A stretch of 64,000 nt of DNA from contig NW_023501038.1 in NCBI RefSeq assembly GCF_014066305.1, positions 992,001-1,056,000 of the forward strand, written 5' to 3'. Position numbers and translations under genes: made by a program. Source of the stretch: Letharia columbiana. Its lineage: Eukaryota > Ascomycota > Lecanoromycetes > Lecanorales > Parmeliaceae. Position 1 is the stretch's first letter. Every line of letters starts with the position of its first letter. Below are positions 47,758 to 60,512 of this stretch, one piece after another. The notes beneath the pieces were generated by a model. The model did not search any database and had not been told where the DNA came from. It saw only the letters and a program-made list of their open reading frames with translations.

Positions 47758-49448
47758 CTACCGATCGGTCCTCTCTGTCAACTTGACCAATAGTGCAGGC
47801 TTTTCCCACAGCACAAATGCAAGCTGATCAGTCCACCCCTTGCTTGCTTCGCAGAGCTCCATGTCGAAGTGCCAGAGCATCCGCGCGAGAATGCTGCGCA
47901 TCTCGGCGTACGCCAGACTGTGGGACAAAAGGTATTAGTATTAGTCGGAACAATTGCGGCAGGAGGTCGGAGGTTCAAAGCTCACTTCTTCCCGATGCAA
48001 TTCCGTGGACCGATCGCGAACGGCTGAAGTACCGCTCTCTGGTCGTTTGCGTAGACTGGATCGTCGAGCCAGCGTTCCGGTACGAAGGTTTCGGGGTCGC
48101 GGAAATTGTCCTTGGATCGATAGGCCGACCAGTGGTTCACTCCTACTGTGGTCTTGGTGGCCTGGTCAGCATTGTCGATCCGACAGATGGTGTCTGATAC
48201 GGCTCACATTTCCCGGGACAAAGTGACCATCGATGACATTTCCTTGCGCAAGTGTACGCCTGGGGAGTGTACTAGGGACTGGAGGGTAGAGTCGCAAACT
48301 TTCTTCTATCACGGCATTGAGATAGGGTAGTCGAGTCACAGAAGCAAAGGTGATGTTGCCTTCGCTTTGAAAAGCGCCGCGGACTTCGTCACAGACTTTG
48401 TCCAGAGCCACCTTGTTCGTCAAGAGGTAGTAAGTAGCTCCAGACAAGAGTGTCGCCGTAGTTTCGGACCCTGCTAGTATCAAGATGGAAGCATTTTCGT
48501 TGAGCTCATCGTCTGTCAGTCCGCTTTCATCTTTGCGACGCAGGATATATGACATGAAATCTTTCTTTTCGACCTTCTTTGCCATTCTTCTCTGCAAAGC
48601 CACTTTGCTGTACTCCCTATGCCTTTGTCGAGCTTCACCAGCTTTAGGGGAGAGCCTAAAAGCGCAAGAAATCAGGGCTCCTATGATAGGGTATGCGTTG
48701 CCGATTGCAAGTATATTCGTTGTCTTGATGCCCCTGAAGATGTTGGATATCCAGAAATGATATTCACCGCTCTCAAGACTGCCGAAAGGTTCGCCGAGCG
48801 CGAGGTCGCCGACTATGTCGAAAGTGGTGAAGTTGTACCATCGGACTAGGTCTACCTCGCCCTTATTCGGACCTTGAATTTGAGCCTTCAGCCTTTGTAT
48901 CAAGAGATCGATGTACCCCATAATCAGCGACTCCTGTTCCCGCATCGCCCGTTCCGAGAAAGCAGGGGAAATTAGTCCTCGTACTCTGGCATGGTCTGCG
49001 TCGCCTATGATACTAGCGATAGATGGAGGTTGATTCTTTTCTTCCAAGGCTTCCCTGTTCTTTGGCAGCTGTATCCGGCCAGGGCGGTGTCCGTGGATGT
49101 CTTTCCATGATTGAGCACTAACAAATGACAGTGTATTCGGGTTGATGCGGACTACATGACCGTAACGATCGTGGAGTTTCCTTGTGGACATGTTTAGATT
49201 TCCCAGCCACGTAGCCCAGTAGTACGGAATGAAGGTTGCTACGTGCAGCTTGGGACCAGGGAACTTTGCCAGTGGATGCCAGTAGACGTTGTAGGTGATC
49301 CGACCACAGAGATAAAGAGCCCACTGGAGCAACATCAGCATGGACGAGAGTGCACGCAAATCATGATTATAGAATCAGATACCAGTGTTCCAAAGGCAAG
49401 AATGACGTGGGTCACAGGCACCACAGGGACAGATTCCATGAAAACCAT
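47758..49448 (-). CDS. Cytochrome P450 monooxygenase
   Basis: Four exons, join(49448..49383, 49323..48208, 48152..47986, 47917..47758), give 502 aa, the usual length for an ER-bound fungal P450. Introns are 59, 55 and 68 nt. The short first exon is needed: MVFMESVPVVPVTHVILAF joins to LWALYLCGRITYNVYWHPL to complete the membrane anchor, followed by FPGPK. Conserved sites are: I-helix AGSETT (306-311), ExxR ESLR (363-366), PERW (419-422) and haem loop FAIGPRNCIG with Cys446. All catalytic landmarks are intact. For intron 2 the AAG|ACC acceptor (giving VPGNTTVGVNHW) fits better than the nearer CAG, which would add four residues. General look is of the CYP65-like or benzoate-hydroxylase-like fungal groups; the substrate is unknown. 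An MFS carrier lies 2.6 kb upstream on the same strand. Confidence 0.9.
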
Positions 49449-50481
49449 GCTTGACGGAACTTTAGCGTTTAATGAAGACAGATCTATGGTGTGATTTAGG
49501 TTGAGAGTACGCCAGCAACTATGAAGGTCGGATAGGATGCAGGCGAGGATGATAAAACAGTGAGGGATGATGGACGATGGACGGTGCAGAGAACTTCTTC
49601 TTTGTACGAGGACTTCGTACGAGGAGACTCGGACGACCTTGCTCTCGGGATAGAGCCGAGAAGGGTACTTGAAGAAGCAAGACGGTCGCCACCTGGATGC
49701 GCAATCGGATCATGGGTTCCAAACGCTGCAGTCGTCATCCACTCATCAAGTCACCTATCATGTGTTCAAAAGTCGCCAGTAATATTATCATGCTCATATG
49801 CGATGATGCGCATGTCCGTGGACCGAGCATTGCCCAAAAGCGGAGAATGTGCATCGATACTGACATGGAAGGCCCGTAAACAGCCAATCATATCCAACTA
49901 CATCCCATCTCATGCCCCGTCTGGTTTCTGTTGTTCCTTTCACCCCGCAGATCGGCCAAATACTTGCAGGAAGCCGACTGGGATCCGCTAGGGGCCGAAA
50001 CACTGGGAAGGAATGATGGATGCATTGTCCACTAGGATTGCGTCCCGAGAAAGAAAAGGTGGACATGATGAGCAATGCAAATGCTCGACATATCTCTCGG
50101 ATGTTGTTCATCCGTTTCCAATGAATGTGGTAAACCCTCTTGAGTAATTGAGTAGAAATAGTCGGAATACGTTTCGACCCGTTCATAATAGCCAACACCC
50201 TAAGCCTCTGCAGCGACAAACTCCAGGATATAGACGTGTACCGAGTGGGGGTGAGTCTAAAGTTGGATAAGGTCTTCGTAAAGATCTATTCGTTCAGAAG
50301 CACAGTGCAAGTCACATGAGATATATTCGACTGCACATGGATTTTGTAGAGTGAGGGACTTTATTTTACCGGTTTTCCATAGAAACTGGGTGCGCTGGCA
50401 CCTGATATGGTACAGTAGTACATGAGTCCTGCCTGTAAGAGCTAGGCTCTTGGCAGTCCTCCCCGAACCAGCCTCATCAGC
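49449..50481. other. Intergenic, 5' flank of P450 gene
   Basis: Only unsupported short frames (49560-49991 plus, 49794-50219 minus). It should hold the P450 promoter; no specific operator is recognisable. Confidence 0.5.
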
Positions 50482-50682
50482 GGGCGAATTACTAATTACC
50501 GAATCATACCCTAGCCAAATCACACCAAAAAATGGGGTATGATTCGGTAATTTCACCTTGGGGAGATTTGGAAAATTAAAAAGGAAAAAAAAAAAGGAAA
50601 AAAATAAAAAAAAAAAAAAAAATTTCGTTTCGTACTATTACTGGTAGTGTATGATTCGGAACTTATATATTTATTAAAATTT
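50482..50682. mobile_element. MITE, second insertion with target duplication
   Basis: The insert lies between two copies of GCCTCATCAGC (50471-50481 and 50683-50693). The left end contains AATTACCGAATCATACCCTAG; the right end on the minus strand contains AGTTCCGAATCATACACTACC. A motif GGGGTATGATTCGGTAATTT also lies inside (50534-50553). Part of the interior (50570-50625) is homopolymer noise, so the true length is uncertain. Confidence 0.65.
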
Positions 50683-51060
50683 GCCTCATCAGCCATGACT
50701 CTAAAATCACCAGATTCCACTGATGAGATCAGTGTCAGGCTCCTCCACAATGACCCGACTTTGGGGTATGATTTTCCTCCCATGACTAAAAGTCACTGAT
50801 AGTAATCCGACCCGAATCTACTTCGGCGACGCAACGCCGGTGAGTAGTGATACTAATCCGATCCTTAAGAAACCGGGCCACGGGACTCCTCTTGCCTCCT
50901 CTAGGGTTCGAAGGTACGTACGCTTGGAGGGATCTCCTCTCACTTCCCCACACGCATAGGGTTCATGAAAAAAAAAAAAAAAAAAAAAACAACATCACCT
51001 CCGAGAAGCGACGCTGACCCCACACCCTTCTATGGGCACTCGGTAGAGAAACCACAGGGC

Positions 51061-51168
51061 AAACTACATTTTCATACCCCAAACTATGGGATTCTTACAG
51101 ATTCATATCCACTGGGGTATGAACTTGTAAGTTACCATCTACAGGGGTATGATTTTATAAGTTAGCAT
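51061..51168. mobile_element. Short element of the same GGGGTATGA family
   Basis: The left end reads AAACTACATTTTCATACCCCA. The right end on the minus strand reads CTAACTTATAAAATCATACCCC. A third GGGGTATGAACTTGTAAGTTA lies between them. No target duplication is visible. It is probably a deletion derivative or a nest of termini. Confidence 0.45.
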
Positions 51169-52055
51169 AGTGGCCTGGAAATGCTATCTAAGGGTCTGCT
51201 TTCGAAATTTGACTACGTACGACCTGGGTCCGGCAAGAATTTACTGCCAGGGAAGTGACAGTTTACAGTACACCGCGCACATTGATACCGAACCTCAGTA
51301 TGGCCTTTTGGAATGATTTTTACCCTGGGTAGATCGATAGCATAGTTTAAGTTGCAAGCTATGTCTTGAGAGCAAACGGCCGGCGGTGCTTCCCGAACCC
51401 GCATCTTAGGTCAGATCTGTGCCTTTTCTCCCCTCGGTAGTCCACCAATGACATCACGATATCTTTGCAGAGAGGGTATGTGCTCAAGCTCGGAACGAAT
51501 CACAGGAAGTGTGGCTTCGCCAACACTTGATTGACTGGTCGTGCAGGTTGGTACCTGTAGGATGAGCGATTGGTTGGTGAGGGGTGATCCACCTAGGAGA
51601 GCGGATCGCATCCCGAGTTGATGATTGTAAAGGCGGTCCGAATTCAGACGGGTAGAGGCCGAGACTGCAGATGCCGTCGTAGACATCCTCGGTACTCATG
51701 CAGCACAGATCTACTATCAAGACTGTCGGTCATATCTCTAAAAAGATATCATTGTTTTCTTCCAAGACGGGGCTGGAGTTCTGTTACAGACATTCAAGTT
51801 TGTTGGTATCGTTTAGAATGATATTTTTCCTACTTAGGTTTGGGATAGAAGCACGGTTCTAGGGTTTTCAGAGTCCACATTGTTCTTATAATGCAAAGGG
51901 TGAGATGGTACCTCACCAGAAGATATGGTTGGTGGTAGGAAAACCTCGCCAGCATCAGTATCACAGACCGCCTTAGGAGATGCAATTTGTGACTAGTGAT
52001 TTCGGCTCATGACGAGGCTTTCGCACGATTTCTCGGAGGCAGGAGGCCGTAGTAG
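51169..52055. other. Intergenic, no convincing gene
   Basis: Minus-strand frames at 51411-51686 and 51484-51720 have no motif. The segment next to 52055 should be 3' UTR of the MFS gene. Two direct GGTATGA-type motifs just upstream belong to the MITE family. Confidence 0.45.
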
Positions 52056-54073
52056 CTAATGACTTAGACCCGCAGCCATCATCTCCTCCCTGTAATGCTG
52101 ATATCTACCAACGCTTCCTTGTCTCATACTCTGCCCGTATCGAATGAAGAAAAATACCGTGAGGACTTGCGCCAGACCCGCGAACGCGGCGACGATGAAC
52201 GCATTCTGTAGTCCCATCCGGGCGACCCACGGCGTGATGCTGCCGAGTTTGTCAGAGATCTGCCCGGGTGCATCTGTTCATCAAATGACTCACCCGTAAC
52301 CGATGGCAAAACTCATTGTGTTGCGGATGAGAATGACAGTCACCATGGCTTCGCCACTCAGCTCTCGGTAAGAATCGATGCAGTAGCTGACGGAAAGTTG
52401 AAGCCCGACGGTGTTGGTGAAAGCAATGACACCCATGGCAAAGATCAAGCCGAACCACTGTACGTTGTGCGCAGCTCCAACGCCCCAGAGGATCAGACCC
52501 GCGGGAACGAGAGGTACGGATAGGCTGAAGAGCCAAAGACGGTACTCGGACTGCATGATGCCTCGGTTTCGTCTCGCCAGCTTAAGAACGAGCCAGTCTC
52601 CTACCCCGCCTGTATATAACGATCTGGACTCGGGGTCAGCGGAGTCTACAGCTAAGGGCCAAGTCTAATGAGGCGGAGTTACCCGAGGGTCATCCCGATC
52701 AAGGGAGAAATGTAGGCGAGTCCAACAATCGAGGAAGAAAATCCGTATGGCTTTCCCGAAAGGATGAGTGAAGCTGTGCCATTGAGGACGTTGAACCAGA
52801 CGAGATTAGACCCGTAGGAGAACCCTGCGTAGAATATCACGGGGAAGCTTAGGAATATGAGCGGCCTTAGTACCATGTCTTTCAACCGATTTGGGTACCG
52901 TAACTCCTGCTTGTCAAAAACCTTCAGCTTGTGGTAGAATGATTTTTTCCTCGGCACATTATCAGGTCTACCTTCTTCATTGGTGATGGTTGACACGTGC
53001 AACTCAGTATCCATGTTGTGTTTTTGAACAGCATCATCTCGTATATCCGAATCGTGGATTACTGGGCCAACACTTCCATTCTTCTTCATCTCGTTGCCAG
53101 CAAGCACCTTGCGGTGATAGTTTGTTTCTTCCATGAAGAAAAATAGGAAGACGGAGCTAATGCCGCTGAGGATTGCGCACCAGTACTATGAGGATCAGCT
53201 CAAAGTGGGGCTGTACTCATCAAAAATTCTCTTACCAAGACCCATCTCCATCCTTGTCCCTCATTGATAAACCCTGCAAAGAGTGGAGCGAGGAAATCAC
53301 TACCGATGAGGAAAAAGCCGTAGACCGCTATGTAAGTCCCCCTTTCGTGTGTGAAATACTGAAGGAATCAGAACGTGAAGCCAAGAGCGTTTTCACTAGG
53401 TGACATGCAATATCTGTTACGGATATCTCACACAAAGATTCAACTGGAGCCCCAAAAAACCCTTGTAGCAGCTTGCTGGCGATCCATTGACCATTGGTGT
53501 TCGTATAGGGCACCCACACCATGATGGCCTGTACTGAAGCGTTAAATTTGAGAACCAAATGAATCGAGTTGGCCTGGGACTCACTGCTGTTGCGAGCGTC
53601 GAGATTAGATACACCGGTCGCTTCCCATATTGTAGCGCAAGGGGCTGCCAGAACAAGCATCCCCACCCAAACAGTAAAAACTGCGATTCTTCAGCATCGA
53701 AACTGCAGAGGCACTGAACTTTTCAGACCATATAACCTGTCCCTGCATTAAGGTCGTTCAAGGTCAAACCAGTATCATTCTCTATGGGCTCTAGGATTGA
53801 GTATATGGCTGCGGAGCTAGTGCCGATAGCGAACGTATAGCTAGTCAGAAGCATTAATATATGATACAGAAGCAGGTGACATACGTACATAGCAATGCTT
53901 GCTGTCGACAGCAACTTCCGTTTAGCCGACCAGTTCAAGGGGTCGTCAGGGTCGTCAGACGGAGCTGGGATCAAGACAACATCGTTTTGACCACCCGACG
54001 CGTGCTTTGCCCTTAGAGTACCTTGTATGTCCACTAGGTGTATAGTCCCAGGTACGAATGAGTTCTCCGCCAT
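52056..54073 (-). CDS. MFS transporter (drug:H+ antiporter-like)
   Basis: Eight exons, join(54073..53889, 53840..53729, 53680..53585, 53528..53409, 53358..53236, 53185..52683, 52623..52294, 52239..52056), give 550 aa. All seven introns (48, 48, 56, 50, 50, 59 and 54 nt) close in phase. The N-terminus DDPDDPLNWSAKRKLL and FWQPLALQYGKRPVYLISTL (the motif-A region) are typical of fungal MFS carriers of the DHA1 type. ASKLLQGFFGAPVESLCEIS, YFTHERGTYIAVYGFFLIG and GYGITPWVARMGLQNAFI are further family blocks. A hydrophilic loop of about 90 residues separates the two six-helix halves. It acts in a membrane, probably exporting small molecules by proton antiport. Intron 4 uses a GC donor (GCATGT). 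Neighbouring the P450, it may export that pathway's product, but this is inference. Confidence 0.9.
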
Positions 54074-55589
54074 ATATCTGATTTGTTCGATTGGAACTTT
54101 CAGAGTGCGTTCCTTAGCAGGATCCCGCCGTTAGGCAAATTTGGTCGATGAAGAAGCTGCAGGGTAGAAGCATAGGCGAAAAGTGAAGCCAGATGAAAAA
54201 CTTCTTTCTCAGCTAAAACATTTTAGCCTCAGATGGAGAGTTCGTGGGTCACAGGCAAGCGAAGCAAAGTCACAAGGGTAGTCAATAACAATCTAACTGC
54301 TCTGTATAATACAATTGATCGTGCATACTTTATGTTCTTGTGAGCAGGGCGCGAGGGATTAAACAGGCGCTATCTCCGCGCCTGTTCACATGCGCAATCC
54401 TTGGGATGTTCCTAGCCGCTCCATTAGCATACTCTCATTATCAGACAGCCTGCAACCTTCGGTCATGCAGGTGTGGGTAGCGAAGATAAGACATTTGAAG
54501 GAATAACTCACCAATCAGCCTGACTCCTCTTAACAGCAAAGAAGCTAAATCTGCATAACTTGCGTTATCACTTATGCACTGTAATCTGGGCACCTTGTAT
54601 GGCGTGCCCTTATCCACGGCTTCAACGCTCCGTTCACGTTCGTTGGTTGTCCTGAGCTTCATTCGACTTTGGAGGGGGGTTGAAGATTAGACTATGGGCA
54701 TGAGATGACGCACCAGAGACCGCAATCGACTCCGGCAGACATTAGCCAACGGTACCCTAGTAAGAAGAGTTGATGCGCTCTGACTGCCCTGCTTTGCTTC
54801 ATCATCCCAGATATTGCAAGCACTTTTCAGGCAATGTAAGCAAATTAATGATCCTCCATTCAGTCACTTTAGTTTTTGACATCTTGACAGGATGTGAGGC
54901 ATTCTCAGCTTCAATTCCAACATGGTTGAAGTAAAGTACAGCGACGAAATTCCGTTGTTCCAAGGACAATCGGGCACCAGGTACGGCACGCTCCTAGCTC
55001 CCAGTAGCCAATGATACCTTAAAGATAGCACCAATAGCGTCGCTCTTGGTAGATCCTCCACCTCTCCACACACAGCCTCCATTTGCCTGAAATACTTCAC
55101 TACATGAACCAGATACATTATGCAAATCCATGGGACGGGTCACACATGCATTCTCAGGTTTATTCAAGACTGTATTCCGCCTCGTCTTATACGCGCATCT
55201 ACAGCCAAGGTTCTCAGTTGGCTTGTAAGATGCCTGTTCCCTGTTCGATCGTCATTTACGATATCGAAGAAGGCTTTCATGATGAATTCTTTTCTCCTAA
55301 CGAACTATCGACAATGCTGAGACTATGAACTTCCCGAAACCCGGTATGAAATGCCCGACTCAACGCTCCACCGAAAACGTGCGGCTTTCATGCCGAACCC
55401 TGATCCAAAATCCACCAACCTCATACCTGTCCCTCCGTAACCATGGACTGACGCCCCCAATAATCAACGACCGTCCTGCCAAGATACCCCATGGCAGTCT
55501 CCTTCATCCCACAAACAAGCTTTGTGCGCGTATCCAACAAGACCAGCATCGCACAGCTCGGTGGGAGTCCTCTCCGTCCAGCGTTCACC
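54074..55589. other. Intergenic, no convincing gene
   Basis: This lies between the start of the MFS gene and the 3' end of the SANT-like gene, both on the minus strand. Frames at 54441-54662 minus, 54864-55118 minus and 55083-55328 plus have no motif or splice support. I see no RNA gene. Confidence 0.45.
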
Positions 55590-57948
55590 CTACTCTGGCG
55601 ACCGCTTCCTCAACCCTGCCGCATTCCGCGGTACACCCCGACGTGACGACCCAGACAGTTTGCAAACTCCGGCGAATTTGGGACCCAGAGGACCTCTGGC
55701 CGAGGTTGTCTCGACTTCGGATGTTGGCCGGGTTGGCACTTGCTGCCCCTGATCAGGGTCTTCTTGCTTGGCCTTTGGATCTTCTTCTTCTTCCTCCACG
55801 CTGGCGTTCAGGGGACCCGTCTTGCTCATAGGCTCTGGCGATGGCGTTGGCGATGGCGATGGCGATGGCGCTTGTTCACGACTTCGCTCTGCGGACTCGA
55901 TAATCTCCCCTTCTTCGATCTCCGATCCGCTACCATCCTCCATTTCCGCCTCGGAGGATTCATGGTTTTTAGAATCCTCCGCGCCTCCAAAGCTGCTGCT
56001 AGCGTCCTCCTGCTTTGGCTTCGGCTGCCGACGCTTTGTAGCGCTGGAGATATCACCCATGATTCCGAGAAGAGTATCCCCCTTTGAGTCCACCATGCCT
56101 CCATCCTTCGTAATCTTCGGGAAGCTTGTTGCTTTCACGTCGTACGTGAGGTCACCGAGGTTGTTCTTCTTGGTCTTCTTGCCTTTCTGACTACGAGATC
56201 GAAGCTTTCGGGGCTCTGGCGGCGGAGCGGAATGGGAATCTCTCTCTGGGATTCCGGCGCGTTCAGGTCGTCCAGCCTGGATGTTTCGGGCGGTGGCGAC
56301 CTCACGGTACATGTCCTGTAACTCCTCCTCAGGCCTATTCGTGGACCGAGATAACAGTGCCCAATTTTTGATTCTATAGTCTTGGACGTAAACCCGGAGA
56401 TCTTCTTTCTCTTCCTCAGTCCAGGGTCTGTCAGGTAAGCCTGTGGATGTGGGAAGATAGAGATTCCTCCACTTCCCGATAACGGTCCACACGCCTTGCC
56501 CGGAAACGCGTATGTTTGCACACTTGGAGTTGATACCATGTGCGGTGTCCCACTCTTCCTCGGCAGGGAGTGCGGTTTCTGCTGAAGGAGTCTCCTGGCC
56601 CAATGCCTCCTCTTCATTGGTGGGGCTCTCATCCTCGACGGAGGGTCGCTTGTGGAATTGCATTCTTGTGGCATCTTTTTCGACCTTGGCGACTTCTTGT
56701 GTCTCGCATCTCGAGCTGTCCTGATAGACGAGGGTCGATTCGTCATTGTTGGCAACATCAGTCTGGCCATCAGTGATGTACTCTTCATCACTCTCACGGA
56801 CCTCCTCTATTTGCTGGTAGAGGCGTAGGCGCTTTCGTGTCGGCTTGGTCTCACCATCCTCGGAGTTATCGTCAACACTCCTTGCTCGCTTCCTAGACTG
56901 CTGTGTCTCTGGCGTCATGACTGTTTCGACGTTCTGGGGACTTTTGGGAGCATTGGCATCCTTTCTAACAATCCCTAGGATTCCATCCATACGCACTCGC
57001 TTTTGCTGTGACGGGAACTCTTCGTCTTTTGCGTCGTCTTCCCAGTCCCTTGCTCGCTTTTTTGATGGTGTAGACCTCGTTGATGCAAGTGGGGGATGTG
57101 GGGAGGTAAGTGGTGCCTGCGTCTCTGTAGGGAGAATGGTGGCGGTACGAGAGGATGAGGCATCTCCTGTATCGGCGGGGACCCCTGACATTATCCCCAC
57201 AGACTTTGCGGCCAGCTGCATGAGTTCGGTCATGTTTTCAGGGCTGCCGCATTCTTCTTTTTCCTCTTCTTTTTCCTCCCCACGGTGACCTTGGCGAAGA
57301 CCTTTGTCTTCAGCTCTGGATTCTCCAAAGGGACCAACTTCTTCGTCGTCCCTCGGCTCTCCCGAAGGACCGATATCGTCGTCGTCTTCTGACTCTCTCG
57401 AAGGAGCGATCATTCCGTTATCTATCGCTCTCCAAAGGGGCCGGTCGACCTGTTCATCCCTCGACTCTCCAAAGGGACCAACATCGTCTTCGAGTGTTTC
57501 GTTCCGCGGTCCAACAAGACATGGTGTCTCCAACGCTCCCGGCAACACTACACCTTCGTAAGCGTACCATCCCATGTCATGAGAACCAGCAAGGAGCCAA
57601 CTTACCTCCTCGTCCCGTAAACCCATGGGTGTAGTCCATTTTGAAAAATGCTTGTTCGACATAGCTAGTTGCTATCGCATTCAACCTTGCTGCTCCAAGC
57701 TCGCACACCTCATCTTCCCACCCATCAAAGGGGGTTTCTTCGATCTTCCCAGTACTCCGGTCCTCGTAATACTCGAGCATGTCAGGAAGGTACTTTTCCA
57801 CCCGTGCCTTGTGTCCTGACCAACAAGGTCTGGAATCCCACTTTGTGTTGCTTACTACTGCTACATGGCCGTTGTGCCGTTGACTGGGATCCGCAGGGTC
57901 TGGCATGGTGTTTGACTGTGGCTTTGCTTGAGTTGCTGCTGTGGTCAT
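55590..57948 (-). CDS. Myb/SANT-like nuclear protein with acidic GPFGE repeats
   Basis: Two exons, join(57948..57606, 57553..55590), give 768 aa. The 52-nt intron has a GTAAGT donor and CTTACGAAG acceptor, phase 1, rejoining FTGRG-GVVLPGALETPCLVGP. Residues ~50-125 form a module shared with the gene at 60513 (MLEYYEDRSTGKIEETPFDGW, HGFTGRG). Acidic repeats follow: GPFGESRDE, GPSGEPRDD, GPFGESRAE (about 140-195). Three basic clusters, KKRAR (279), RKRAR (335) and RKRLR (354), look like nuclear signals. Residues ~490-533 (RPWTEEEKEDLRVYV...NWALLSRS...EELQDMYREV) resemble a Myb/SANT helix set. The C-terminal third is Lys/Glu/Ser-rich and disordered. Role: probably chromatin or DNA binding, not assigned further. 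The ATG at 57948 follows a long TC/CA-rich leader; an in-frame ATG at 58137 would add 63 low-complexity residues. Confidence 0.8.
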
Positions 57949-60512
57949 TTTATTGGATTCTTGTCTTGTGGATGAGTGCGTTGTTGAGGAAATCTGAGAG
58001 AGTTGAGAGGTTGGTGTCGAGGGGTTGGTGGAATGAGAAGAAGGAATTGTTGAATGAGGTATGTGATAAGGTGTTGGAGGTGTAGATGTGCGGGGTACCG
58101 AGGATGTGTTGTCGTTTGCACAACTGTGATGTAGCAAGAGTCTTGCTAACGAGACACGCAGTTGCTGACGATGATATTGTACTATCCAGGTTGCTTTGGC
58201 AAGATGAGAAGTAGCGGTGTGTATGGTCTCTTGATGTTGTGATTGTGGAAGAGCGATGTGCGTGGTATATCAAGAGCTTGGTGCTGAAGAGGTTGAGGTA
58301 TTGTTGTGTTGACAAGGAACCGATGTGACGTAGCTGGAGCTTTGCTGATGATAGAAAGAGATGCTAACAGATCATTGTACTATCAATGCTGCTCTGCACT
58401 TTGAATTGTACCAGTATGTTCCTGTTGTTGTGTAACGATGGAGGAAGAAAGTAGGAAGGTCAGAAAGTGCATTAAATACCCATGCCAAGAAAAAGATATT
58501 GCAATTCACTTCGAACCTTTTTGCCAGTCCCATTGACAGTCCGTGTTGAATAGGTATCGGTGTTGAGAAATCCTGAAGGAACGATCATCCCATTGATGTG
58601 CTCGATTGCGTTCAAGAGTATGCTATATTTACTTCTCAATCTTCCTCGTACGTCAAACCCACACATCTCCCTCAGGCATCCAGTCGCCATCCATAGCCAA
58701 CCAGCCAGTATATATGTATATTAAGATCCGTACCTGGAACAGTTTTAAAACACCTACCACCTACCTCCCCTCGTCCTCGTTCATCACCCAAGGCGTTTCT
58801 CTTCAAGATAGCCGCGTCCGCGTCCGTCACACTTGGCGCGGAGCCAAGAATGCCAAGACATGAAACGACCCCGGAGGAGCGAAACACCAAGGCAAATCCT
58901 AAACTTAGCCAACCCCCTTCCGGTCTCACCGACATGACACTCTGAATCTTGGCTTTGGTGTGGCTCGAAGTAAGTATTATCAAGTGAGATTTTACAAGTG
59001 AAGGCAGGCTCTCCGCGAGTGGAAGTGCCAGGCCGGAAGTTGAGAAACATTCCAATGCGGTTTCTCGTGCTGCTCTACTAATAGCAGCACTTGGCGTGTT
59101 GGAGGGGAGGGAGTGGTGCTGCTGCTGCTGATAATGATGCCAGTACTAGAAGTTTGTGCCACGACACGGAGCGCGCAGGTTGCAGCATGAAAGAAACAGG
59201 CAAGGACCTGGAATCCAAGGACCTTCGACGCCATGGTAGGCTTGAGCGTTGTGAGTGCTCCGTCGATCACGTCCTTGCGCTTTCCTATCTCCTAGGCATC
59301 TTTCTTGCAAACTGCGTCGACGAGACTCTCTAGCTCAAGATACCCGGCCGCACCTTCCCCTCCAACACTGGAGCTAAAACGGCAAGGACTGGCTGGATTG
59401 TATCCAGAGGGTTAATGCTACGGTAATAGTACCATACGTCCAGTTGATGACTTGGAGACTAGGGTCGATGTGTAAGAATTCACTCACGATGAAACGTCGA
59501 AAGTGGCGATGCCGATGAGACCGAGGGTGAAGTGGTCGGTGAAAAGTCTGATGAAGGTGAAGTGAACGGTTGCGGGATACAAGGTGGCATAATGTGTATG
59601 GTTGATGCAGAGATGTGAGTTTGTGACGGTGTGAGACTGTAGAAGTCTTCAGAGCGGCAATCTGCATGAAGCTCAAAATACAATGAGAATGATGACTAAT
59701 TAAGAGGGCCCTACGTACCTACTATGTGATCCGTCTACAATAAGAACGGTATCGAACCAAAAGCCACGCAACAGCAGCAGTGATTGCTTCCAGCGCAATG
59801 ACAGCGAGAAATCACTCGGCTTCACTTCCAAGGTAAAAAGTAATATGTGACCAAGGTTAGTCATTCCAGTTATCGCGTCTAGGAGAATGTTCCAGAAAGA
59901 CGCAAAGATTCTTTCTTCTTGGCGTGTAAGAATGAGCAGGTTGAGAAACCTATAGAATTGCCTCTGACTTTACCAATTGGCCTTGGCTGCCTCGCCGTAT
60001 CATCCGTGACTTCATTGAAGATGACTGCTGTATGAATAAATATAAAGGAGCCAGGTTGCGCTTCCAGTGTTAAGGCTGTGGGAGCGCTGTATATGGCAGA
60101 AAGAAGAGTGGCTAGGAAGGGCCAAGAATGAGCTTTATCTTTCTATACGCTCGTAGATAAATTTTGCGGGGATTGAGAGCGTTATCTGACTCACGAAGTT
60201 TCATATGTCTTGGCTCACACATAAATTTACCCATTTCCCCGTTTCCTCCTTCTCTCCTTCAACCACAGTCAGGAACACAGTATCTGTCTAAATGCCACAT
60301 ACACATTCACATTGCTACTGCCACATTACCACAAACACCTTGCATAGTGAGTGACAGATAACATTGCCACCACCACTGCCACATCCTCTGTGAAACCTCG
60401 CACTGTGAAGGTAGATTACCACGGCCACTGCCATAATCTTGGGTTTTGTGAAAGACATATACCCTTCCTACCACCGCTACCACCATAACATCTTCCCCCC
60501 CCATCATCCAAT
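57949..60512. other. Divergent intergenic region between two paralogues
   Basis: It separates the SANT-like gene (minus) from its small paralogue (plus) and contains both promoters. The leaders are CA/TC-rich: 57949-58310 read on the minus strand, and 60240-60512 on the plus strand with many CCAC and TGCCAC steps ending just before the ATG. Apart from a doubtful small frame (58992-59234) I find no gene. Confidence 0.5.
58992..59234 (-). CDS. Possible small secreted protein (80 aa)
   Basis: The minus-strand frame starts MASKVLGFQVLACFFHAATC, a plausible signal peptide, followed by a Ser/Thr/Pro stretch (SSTGIIISSSSTTPSPPT) and a tail with one Cys. No homologue is recognised. An alternative frame continues past the stop and might be joined by splicing, but no convincing donor and acceptor pair was found. 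Treat as tentative. Confidence 0.25.
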   Translation of the reverse strand: MASKVLGFQVLACFFHAATCALRVVAQTSSTGIIISSSSTTPSPPTRQVLLLVEQHEKPHWNVSQLPAWHFHSRRACLHL

